64,000 nt of DNA from DASUPK01 sp963744105 (GTDB lineage Bacteria; Actinomycetota; Thermoleophilia; Solirubrobacterales; 70-9), in the NCBI GenBank assembly GCA_963744105.1, contig CAVUSJ010000004.1:773817-837816 (forward strand), read 5' to 3'. How positions within the stretch are numbered: position 1 is the first letter of the stretch; every line of letters begins with the position of its first letter. This document shows positions 56,963-64,000 of this stretch, piece by piece. A program made the position numbers and the translations under genes. The notes beneath the pieces were generated by a model. That model searched no databases. It saw only the letters and a program-made list of their open reading frames with translations, and was not told the origin of the DNA.

Positions 56963-57633
56963 CTCGACGCCACCCGGTCGAGGAGTTCGGCGAGCGCCTC
57001 GGGGTCTTCCGCCATCGGGAAGTGGCCGCCGGGGATCTCGATGGGCTCGATGCCGAACAGGTCACGCGCCATGAACCGCTCGAAGTCCGGCCGGAAGAAG
57101 TCATCCTCGGCGGCGTAGATGAGCACGGTCCGGTTGACCGGCGGGGCGTCGAGCGGGTAGTCGCCCCGCGGCATCGCCATCGGCCGCAGCCGTCCTGCCA
57201 GCATGCTCGCCCTCGGCTGCGGTACCCGCGAGTACATGAACTCGAGCGCGGCCTCTTCGTCCCAGGCGGTGGTGCCGTCGGGTCGGCTCTCGGGCCAAGG
57301 GATGCCCTCCTGGAACGGATCGGGCGCTCCAGGCGGCGGCTCGAATCCGCCCAGCCTCGGGCAGAGGTGGACCAGCAGAGCCTCCGGATTGGCCGCCGCG
57401 ACCAGGCAGGAGTAGGAGGTCCCCTGGGAATGGCCGACGATCACGAGCGGATCGTCGGCGCCCTCGATCGCCTCCAGGGCGGGTGCAATGCGCTCGTCGA
57501 AGCCGGCCGCGGGATCCTGCAGCGGCAGATCGGGGATCAGGACCCGATGGCCGCGCTCCATCAGCAGAGGCGTCAGCTCATCCCAGCAGGAGGGCTCGTG
57601 CCATGCACCGTGGATCAGGCAGAAGGTGGCCAC
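56959..57633 (-). CDS. Alpha/beta hydrolase
   Basis: This 224-aa alpha/beta hydrolase has an oxyanion-hole strand TFCLIHGAWHEPSCW, the nucleophile elbow GHSQGTS (about residues 68-74), the acid in LIYAAEDDFFRPDF and the catalytic His in PGGHFPMAEDPE. It resembles the EstC/hydroxynitrile-lyase-like small esterases. The GTG 57633 start is used. It overlaps the nitrilase stop in CTAG. The substrate is unknown. Confidence 0.85.
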   Translation of the reverse strand: MATFCLIHGAWHEPSCWDELTPLLMERGHRVLIPDLPLQDPAAGFDERIAPALEAIEGADDPLVIVGHSQGTSYSCLVAAANPEALLVHLCPRLGGFEPPPGAPDPFQEGIPWPESRPDGTTAWDEEAALEFMYSRVPQPRASMLAGRLRPMAMPRGDYPLDAPPVNRTVLIYAAEDDFFRPDFERFMARDLFGIEPIEIPGGHFPMAEDPEALAELLDRVASS

Positions 57634-57674
57634 GTGCGCATTCCTACCACGCGCAACCGGCCTCGGGCAAAGAA

Positions 57675-57696
57675 AGCGGCCCCTCGCGGGGCCGCT
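57675..57696 (-). terminator. Terminator of the cold-shock gene
   Basis: AGCGGCCCC-GCGA-GGGGCCGCT on the minus strand is a 9-bp perfect stem followed by TTTCTTTGC, a good intrinsic terminator 30 bp after the csp stop. Confidence 0.7.
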
Positions 57697-57726
57697 CTCC
57701 AGACGGTTCAGAAGCTTGGGGCTCCC

Positions 57727-57933
57727 TTACGCGACCTGCTTGACGCCGGTCGCGGCCGGACCCTTCGGGCCCTGCTCGGTCTCGTACTCGACCTTCGCGC
57801 CCTCTTCGAGCGAACGGTAGCCGTCCCCCTCGATCGAGCTGAAATGGACGAACACGTCGTTGGAGCCATCGTCGGGTGTGATGAACCCGTAGCCCTTGTC
57901 ATTGCTGAACCACTTAACGGTTCCGGTAGGCAT
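57727..57933 (-). CDS. Cold-shock domain protein (CspA family)
   Basis: This 68-aa protein is a single cold-shock domain that binds single-stranded nucleic acid. RNP1 KGYGFITP and RNP2 VFVHFSSI are present, with the N-terminal GTVKWFSNDKGYG. ATG 57933 has GAGGAGG 4 nt upstream. An upstream untranslated region of about 80 nt and a clean intrinsic terminator indicate a monocistronic transcript. Confidence 0.95.
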   Translation of the reverse strand: MPTGTVKWFSNDKGYGFITPDDGSNDVFVHFSSIEGDGYRSLEEGAKVEYETEQGPKGPAATGVKQVA

Positions 57934-58089
57934 CTCGCCTCCTCTTACTGTGCTGCGAACGCGAGGAAGCCGAGAAGCAACAACGCGAGCGCTACGCACA
58001 TCCTTTGCCGGTGAACCCGGCCTAACGCGCGGGACGGTAGCAGCCTGGAGGACGGAACCCGCAACCAGGTTGCCGCGGAGGGGAACCTG

Positions 58090-59313
58090 CTAAGCGTCGC
58101 CGAGCCGGCAGAGCACTTGGTACACCGACGTGAAGTCGATCTCGAAGCCGTTGCGGGCCGCGCGCATGTAGAGGCGCCAGACCCGGAGCCGCTCGGGGGC
58201 CCGCCAGCTCCTCGGCTCGCGCCAGGTTCTCGTCGAGGTTGCGGATCCAGTGGCGGAGCGTCTCGGCGTAGTCCGAGCCGAACTCCTCGACGTGCTGGAC
58301 GACGAAGCCCGCCCGCTCGAGGGCGAGGATCACCCGGGACACGTGGGTCGTCTCGCCGTCCGGGAAGACGTAGCGCTCGGAGAATGCACCGCCCTCGATG
58401 TTGCCGTGCCGCAGACGAGAGATGCCGTGATCGAGGAGGCGCCCGCCCGGCCGCAGCATCGACGCGAGCTGCTCGGCGTAGACGTCGATCTGCGATTCGC
58501 CGACGTGCTCGACCATCCCGATCGAGGCGACGGCGTCGTAGTTCTCACCGGCGAGCTCGCGGTAGTCCTGCACGCGGATTCGACCTCGTCGGAGACGCCC
58601 GCCTCCTCGACCTTCCGGCGAGCCAGCTCGGCCTGCGGCTCCGATAGCGTGATCCCGACCGCCTCGACCCCGTGCCGCTGCGCCGCGTGGATCACGAAGC
58701 TCCCCCAGCCGCAGCCGACGTCGAGGATCCGCTGGCCGGGCTCGAGGCCGAGCTTGGTGCAGACGAGCTCCCGCTTCGCGTCCTGGGCCTCGGCAAGCGT
58801 CGGCGGCTCGCGCGGATCCCTCCTGCACGCGGGAGAAGAACGCGCAGGAGTAGGTCATCGACTCGTCCAGGAAGAGCGAGAAGAACTCGTTGCCGACGTC
58901 GTAGTGGTGGCGGACGGCCTCGCGGTCGCGCTCGGTGGGGCGCTCCGCCGGCGGAGGTGGAGCTCGGCCTTCGGCGGTGGCGGTGGACGGCGTACCCCGG
59001 CGGCGCGCACCGCCGCCGCGATCAGGCGGGCCTTGGTAGCCGCCCCGACGGGCGGCGGCTTCCACTCGTTGAGGAGGGCGATCACGCCATCCATGTCGTC
59101 GATCTCGATCTCACCGGAGACGTAGGCCCTGCCGAGGCCGAGCTGGCCGGGGGCCGCCACCGCATAGGCGAGGGCGTTTTGCGAGCGGGCTTTGAAGGTG
59201 GAGCCGCTGCCTCCGTTCGTCGCCGGGACCTTCGATCCGTCCCAGAGCTCGATGGTGAACGGGCGCTCAGGGAAGGCGCGCTCAATCTCCTTGACGAGGG
59301 GCTCGGTCGGCAT
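58090..59313 (-). pseudogene. Cyclopropane-fatty-acyl-phospholipid synthase, four frameshifts
   Basis: A CFA synthase of about 405 aa would methylenate unsaturated phospholipid acyl chains using SAM. Family segments appear in order in different frames: FTIELWDGSKVPATNGGSGS, RHHYDVGNEFFSLFLDESMT, the SAM site GCGWGSFVIHAAQRHGVEA, DYRELAGENYDAVASIGMVE, and WRLYMRAARNGFEIDFTSVY at the end. Breaks lie near 58950, 58820, 58580 and 58195. An AGGAGGTGA site 5 nt before a GTG at 59335 is out of frame with ATG 59313, hinting at one more indel. Each block is well conserved, so sequencing errors are likely. Confidence 0.75.
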
Positions 59314-59473
59314 ACCCCGACCCTGAGCGGGGCACGAGATTCACCTCCTGTTAGGGAAGCCGAAATACTCACCATTCGCTTAAGGAATCCCGCTAGGGTC
59401 CGTTGCCTTGGGACTCGAGTCGCGACGACGAGAGTCGGATTGACTCGATCAGGACCAACCAAAGGAGAACCAC

Positions 59474-60474
59474 ATGTCGGACGTTGCCGCTGGAGTGACA
59501 GCAGCCGCCCGACCGGCCCGTCCGTATCTGGCGGAGCCGTCCAAATCCGCTCCGCGTCCGCGCGTTCCTCTTGCAGACGACGTCCAACCGGTCGCGCACG
59601 AGACGCGCGACCGTATCATCACAGGGATTCTCACCGTCGTTCCTTTCCTGATGCTGGGTTTCGTCGTCTGGCAGTCGCGGGAAGCCGCGCTGCACTGGAG
59701 CGACCTCGTCGTCTTCGCACTGATCTACATCCCAACGGCCACGGGATCATGGTCCGGCTTCCATCGCCTCTTCACCCACCGAAGCTTGAAGACGGGCCCA
59801 ACCCTCCGCGCCATCATCGGCGCGCTCGGCTCGCAGCGATCGAGGGCCCGATGATCTCCTGGGTCGCCGACCACCGCAAGCACCACGCCTTCTCGGACAA
59901 GGAGGGCGATCCCCACAGCCCGCACGTCGGGCACGGTGAGGGCGTCTGGGCGCAGTTCAAGGGCTTCTTCCACGCGCATCTGGGCTGGCTCTTCATCCAT
60001 ACCCAGCGGGGATCCAAGACGCGGTTCGCCCCGGACCTGATGAGGACCCGGTGGCCCGTTTCATCGACAAGACCTTCCTGCTCTGGGCGATGGTTGGGCT
60101 CGCTGTTCCGTTCGGGCTCGGCGTTGCGATCGGCGGGACGGCGATGGCCGGCGTGACGGGATTGCTCTGGCGGCGTGGTCCGGATCTTCGTCCTCCACCA
60201 CGTCACCTACTCGATCAACTCGCTCTGCCACATGTTCGGCAAGCGCGACTTCGAGACGACCGACGAGTCGCGGAACCTGGCCTGGCTGGCGATCCCGACG
60301 TTCGGCGAGGCCTGGCACAACAGCCACCACGCCTTCCCGACCTCGGCCGTGCACGGGATGAAGAAGCGGCAGATCGACCCCTCGGCGGCGGTGATCTGGT
60401 CGCTCGAGAAGCTCGGCCTCGCCTGGGACGTGGTCCGGATCGCTCCCGAGCGCCAGGCCGCCAAGGCCGCCTGA
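59474..60474 (+). pseudogene. Fatty acid desaturase (acyl-lipid/acyl-CoA delta-9 type), three frameshifts
   Basis: A membrane di-iron desaturase of about 330 aa. The three His boxes survive in successive frames: HRLFTHRS, DHRKHHAFSDKEGDPHSPH and HNSHHAFP. Transmembrane stretches (IITGILTVVPFLMLGFVVW and LLWAMVGLAVPFGLGVAIG) lie where expected. Breaks are near 59837, 60042 and 60171, each explained by one base. ATG 59474 has AAAGGAG 6 nt upstream. It is divergent from the CFA synthase; together they would set membrane unsaturation and cyclopropanation. Confidence 0.78.
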
Positions 60475-60479
60475 ACCAA

Positions 60480-60485
60480 TAGGGT
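60480..60485 (+). promoter_or_regulatory. Leaderless -10 element (TAGGGT) for the LivK-like gene
   Basis: TAGGGT ends 8 nt before GTG 60494. Confidence 0.45.
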
Positions 60486-60493
60486 CACGCGCA

Positions 60494-61818
60494 GTGCCCC
60501 GGCGTCTCGTCCCCGCCCTGCTTGCCCTTGCCGCGATCGCGACTGCGCTTGGCATCACCGCCTGCGGCGCCAGCGACAAGGAGAAGGTCAGCGGCATCAC
60601 CCCGGTGGATGCGAACTGCGGGGACCTCCAGTACTCCGGCAGCGGCAAGGCGGAGAAGCTGATCGTCTCCGACCTGCCCCTGCATGGCGACTCCGCCGAG
60701 CGCTCCAAGCAGATGAACGACGCGATCGTCCAGGAGATGGCGCGCAAGGGCTGGCTCAACCGCAACACTGAGGTCGCCTTCCAGGCCTGTGATGACTCCC
60801 TGGCCTCGACGGGGGAGTGGGACGAGAACCTCTGCCGCGCCAACGCCCAGAAGTACGCCGCCAATCCGGACGTCATCGGGGTGATCGGCACGTACAACTC
60901 GGGCTGCGCCGCGATCGAGATGCCGATCCTGAACAGGGCTCCGGGAGGAGGAGTCCCAATGGTCTCGCCGGGCAACACCTTCGTCTGCCTGACCGAGCCG
61001 AGCCCGACCCTCTGCAAGCCGGATGAGCCGCAGAAGTACTTCCCGTCAGGCACCCGCAACTACATCCGCGTCGTGCCGAACGACGCCGTCCAGGGCGCGG
61101 GGATGGCGAGCTTCGCGAACCAGCAGGGGATCCGGAAGCCCTTCATCCTGATCGCCTCCGACGATCCGACGAGCGAGGGACAGGGGCGGACCTTTGAGGG
61201 GGCGGCGAAGTCGCTCGGCATGAACATCGCCGGCGTCGAGCACTACGACCCGAAGGCGAGCAGCTACACGGACCTGATGAAGAAGGCGAAGGCCGCCGGC
61301 GCGGACGCCATCTTCCTCGGCGCGATCCTCGAGGAGAACGGCGCCCAGTTGATCAAGGACAAGGTCTCGGTCCTCGGGCCGAACGACGGGGCGGTCAAGC
61401 TGCTGGCACCGGACGGCTTCGCGCAGCAGAACACGATCGATCAGGCGGGCTCCGCCTCGGCCGGGATGTTCGTGAGCCTGCCGGGCAAGGTCCCCGGCAG
61501 CCTCGGCGGCGAGGGCTCCGCGTTCGTCAAGGAGCTCCGCTCCCAGATCGGCGACCAGCCGATCGGTGCCCTCGCCATACAGCGGCCAGGCGGCGGAGGT
61601 GCTGCTCAACGCGATCGGGGTCGGCAAGACGCGCGCCGGGACGATCCACACCCTCTTCAAGACCCGGGTCACCGACGGGATCACGGGCAGCTTCGCGATC
61701 ACTCCCAGCGGGGATCCCCAAGCCCGCACCGATCAGCGTGCAGAAGGCTGCCGACACGTTCGAGCTCGAGAAGACGATCGTGCCGCCGCCGGCCCTGGTC
61801 TCCGCCGCCCGCGGTTAG
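60494..61818 (+). pseudogene. LivK-type ABC substrate-binding lipoprotein, two frameshifts
   Basis: A type I periplasmic-binding-fold lipoprotein of about 440 aa, with lipobox LGITACGA, used for branched-chain amino acids or similar solutes. Typical stretches are VIGVIGTYNSGCAAIEMPIL, RVVPNDAVQGAGMASFANQQ, SYTDLMKKAKAAGADAIFLG and KLLAPDGFAQQNT. Breaks near 61577 and 61716 move the frame twice; the final frame ends ISVQKAADTFELEKTIVPPP and a stop at 61816-61818. Apart from the breaks the protein is complete. No permease or ATPase genes are adjacent. Confidence 0.8.
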
Positions 61819-61824
61819 CTGCCG

Positions 61825-62768
61825 TTACGCGGCGGTGAGCGCCGCGGTGGACCGGCCGCCCTCCAGCTCTCCGTCGATCTCCCGCTCGAACAGGCCGTAG
61901 TACGAGCGCTCGTGCTCGGGCGCGTCCCAGAGGTTGTGCCAGTGGTAGGCGGCGAACGCCCCGCGGAAGAAATCGCGGTAGGAGCCGATCTCCCGCCTCT
62001 GGCGAAGGCGCCAGCCGAACTTGCGGAAGAAGCCGTCGAAGCCGTCGTATGGCGCTCCTTCGAGCCGGCTCTTCCCGTCGGCGTGCGGCCAGAGGGGATC
62101 GAAGAAGGCGCAGGGAAGGATGGTCAAGCCGGGTATCTCGCTGTCGTCGAACCGAAGAATCTCCGTCGGCCGGCATGAGCCCACCTCCGCGGCGCGAGCG
62201 AGCAGGTCCTGCGCCGTCTCCGACCCCTGGCGCAGGCGCAGGAAGGCGTTGTTCGCGTACGGCTGGTCGGCCGACCAGCGGTAGCAGAACTCCTCGGTCA
62301 TGAAGGGCTGATCGAACAGCTCCCCCAGATCCCGCAGCAGCATCATGTCCAGATCGAGATAGACGCCTCCGTGGTGATGGAGCGCGACCAGCCGGACGAG
62401 GTCGGACTGCTCGACTGAATCGACGTCGCCGTACAGCTCGGATCGCCCCTCGAGCGGCGTCCCCTGGGATTCGACTGCGGCGTCGAGGGGCCGTATCGAG
62501 ACCTCAGGGGGGAGCGATCGAAGCAGCGGGTTCGATTCGTGGGCGGCATCTCGTTGTCCGCGTCGAGCCAGAGCCAGACCTCCGCATTGGTCTGGGTGGC
62601 GAGGATGGACTTGACCCAGAAGGCCTGCTTCGCGGTGAACGGCCCCTGCCAGTAGGCGTGGAAGCGCTCTCCGGCCACGCCGCCGTGGTCGGGCGTCTCG
62701 AGCTCGCGCAGGAAGCGCAGGCAGTGGCCAGCGTCCCAGTAGAGCCGCTCGTCTGGAAGGAACCTCAT
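61825..62768 (-). pseudogene. DxD-type glycosyltransferase (sugar-binding Gly_transf_sug-like), one frameshift
   Basis: A cytoplasmic protein of about 314 aa. The N-terminus (FHAYWQGPFTAKQAFWVKSI, WLWLDADNE) reads in one frame and after about 62540 the other frame continues ESNPLLRSLPPEVSIRPLDA, then the metal-binding DxD in HHHGGVYLDLDMMLLRDLGE. This matches family 32/capsular-type transferases that use nucleotide sugars. The C-terminus is intact to TAA 61825. It is divergent from the transporter gene. The acceptor is unknown. Confidence 0.65.
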
Positions 62769-62850
62769 CCGCGAAGCTCTATCAGTTCGCACCACAGGCC
62801 CCCGGCCGCTGACGTTTGATCGGTGAACCCAGCGCGAGAAAGGGCTAGCG

Positions 62851-63782
62851 ATGAGCAAGCGACCGAGGCTTCGACTCGCCAAGGCCGTGATGGTCCCGGT
62901 GTGGAGCAGCGGCTTCATCGTCGGGACGCTCGCGGTGCGACACGCGCCGGGCCTCTCGATCCTCTTCTGGCGCATGAGCATCGCGGCCCTCGTCATGGCT
63001 GCGATCGCCATGGCGCTGAGAGCGCCCTGCTCGCGGGACCGCGGTGCCATCGTCCGGATGGTGGTGGTCGGGCTGCTTCTGGCAGGCTGGGCAGTTCGTC
63101 GGGATCTTCCTCGCCCTGCAGCACGGGGTCGCCGCCGGCCTGGTTGCGCTGCTGGCGGGATCGAGCCCGATGCTCGTGGCGGTCTTCGCCACCTTCCTGC
63201 TCGACGAGCACCTCGATCCCGTGCAGTGGCTGGGCTCCGCGATCGGGGTCGCCGGCGTCGTGCTCGCGGTGGCCGAGGAGCTCGACGGCGGCGGCTCGGC
63301 GCTCGGCTTCGTGTTCGCGCTGATCGGCCTCGCCGGGCTGGTCGGCGGGCCCCCGTGCAGCGGGCCCATGGGTCGAACGTCGACCCGAAGGTGGCCAACA
63401 CGATCCAGTCGCTGACCGCCACGGCTGTGATCGCCCCACTGACCGCGTTCACCCAGGGATTCAGCCTGGGCGCCGGGGCGCTGGCGCCGTACCGCCTGGC
63501 TCATCTTCGGCCTCTCGATCGGCGCGGTGATGCTCTTCTTCTGGCTGCTCCGCAACGAGAAGAGCGGCGAGGCGACCAGCTTCGGCGTACCTGGTGCCGG
63601 CCACTACGGCGATCGCCGGAGTGCCGATCCTCGGTCAGCCGCTCGGCGTCGGCGCCGTCGCGGGCCTGGTCCTCGCCCTGATCGGCGTGCGGATGGTGAG
63701 CGCCCCGGCGGAGGGCCTCAGCAGCGGTGAATGGCTGCGGCGCTTTGCACTGCCTGGAAGGCTGAACCGGGGATCGACTTGA
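62851..63782 (+). pseudogene. EamA/DMT-type transporter, four frameshifts
   Basis: A ten-helix drug/metabolite transporter of about 305 aa with two EamA repeats. Blocks in different frames follow one another: VWSSGFIVGTLAVRHAPGLS, then FVGIFLALQHGVAAGLVALL, SPMLVAVFATFLLDEHLDP, NVDPKVANTIQSLTATAVIA, IGAVMLFFWLLRNEKSGEAT, and VPATTAIAGVPILGQPLGVG. Breaks lie near 63088, 63345, 63493 and 63582. It likely exports a small metabolite. The 3' end overlaps the convergent partial gene by 65 bp. Confidence 0.72.
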
Positions 63783-64000
63783 GCTGATCCAGGTTCTCAT
63801 CGGACCAACGGCGGTCCGAGGTGCCGGAGATGAACCAGTTGGAGCCGTTGTCCGCGACGATCAGCCCGTACTGCTTCATCGCCGCGGCGATCGCGTGGGC
63901 CGGCCCGGTGATGCCGGAGATGTCGTAGCCGGCGGAGAGGCGCAGGCGCAGGCCCATCGGCGGCGCGCTCGCGCTGGAGGTGTCGCCGGCGCAATGGGAG
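63718..64000 (-). CDS. C-terminal part of a conserved-looking, probably secreted protein (runs off the window)
   Basis: The visible 94 codons contain LRLRLSAGYDISGITGPAHA, IAAAMKQYGLIVADNGSNWF, ISGTSDRRWSDENLDQLKSI and PGSAFQAV. I recall this pattern (YG-hydrophobic-ADNGS-W, then a W-[DE]-L pair) from the C-terminal region of unnamed secreted proteins in actinobacteria. The 5' end lies beyond 64000, so signal peptide and full length cannot be judged. The stop at 63718 may be false, given the indels nearby. Confidence 0.55.
   Translation of the reverse strand, partial: SHCAGDTSSASAPPMGLRLRLSAGYDISGITGPAHAIAAAMKQYGLIVADNGSNWFISGTSDRRWSDENLDQLKSIPGSAFQAVQSAAAIHRC

Noticed and set aside
1..64000. 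CRISPR arrays, insertion sequences or prophage
   Set aside because: No regularly spaced repeats, transposase, integrase or phage structural genes were seen on either strand.

Overview
The window is high-GC, gene-dense bacterial DNA with an actinobacterial character. The best fit is a soil member of the Thermoleophilia (Solirubrobacterales/Gaiellales-like). This rests on the conserved run rplY-pth-mfd-ppiC-mazG-eno-ftsB, very high GC, many GTG/TTG starts, secreted calcium-binding repeat proteins, a domesticated LAGLIDADG protein of an actinobacterial type, and several small proteins without a known name. The taxonomic call is inference, because no rRNA gene is present.

Layout. 0-13.8 kb is mostly housekeeping: a glycerophosphodiester phosphodiesterase, a UbiB/ABC1 kinase, ribosomal protein L25, peptidyl-tRNA hydrolase, an enoyl-CoA hydratase, the Mfd transcription-repair factor, a parvulin-like foldase, MazG, enolase and an FtsB/DivIC-like protein, with two secreted calcium-binding-type proteins flanking mfd. 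13.9-22.7 kb holds four tandem paralogous giant membrane proteins (726-742 aa, GT-C glycosyltransferase-like), each overlapping the next by 4 bp; this is the most unusual system in the window. 23-33 kb is mixed: csrA divergent from an acidic/arginine-rich protein, a thermonuclease-like lipoprotein, class I aldolase, a frameshifted nitronate monooxygenase, a YbdK ligase, an HxlR regulator behind a perfect palindrome, a zinc-ribbon pseudo-rhomboid, a methyltransferase, an acetyltransferase, a dienelactone hydrolase and an R2lox-type oxidase. 33.2-36.3 kb holds an ECF sigma factor fused to an anti-sigma-type zinc finger and a Gly/Ala-rich segment, then a scar joining the C-terminal ends of an MFS pump and a MarR regulator, then a LAGLIDADG gene of visibly lower GC beside tRNA-Leu(TAA). 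36.3-56 kb carries an SDR protein, a membrane nucleotide cyclase, a circularly permuted ATP-grasp protein, a TPP enzyme, twin zinc-ribbon/HTH genes around a flippase-like protein, a DEAD-box helicase, a GT2 synthase, TypA/BipA, RecQ, an aldo/keto reductase, a TetR regulator and a polyamine-type binding lipoprotein. 56-64 kb has a nitrilase, an alpha/beta hydrolase, a cold-shock protein, a cyclopropane fatty acid synthase, a desaturase, a LivK-like lipoprotein, a glycosyltransferase and an EamA transporter; most of these are interrupted by single-base frameshifts.

Two features run through the whole window. First, many genes have a TAnnnT hexamer (often exactly TAGGGT) ending 6-9 nt before the start codon and no Shine-Dalgarno sequence, which is the signature of leaderless transcripts; a minority have strong AGGAGG-type sites. 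Second, convergent gene pairs repeatedly share a 4-bp stop/stop overlap, usually CTAG. Both patterns helped to set starts and to repair reading frames.

Frameshifts are sparse before 56.6 kb (three sites) and dense after it (about fifteen), so the right end is probably of lower sequence quality rather than a true cluster of pseudogenes.
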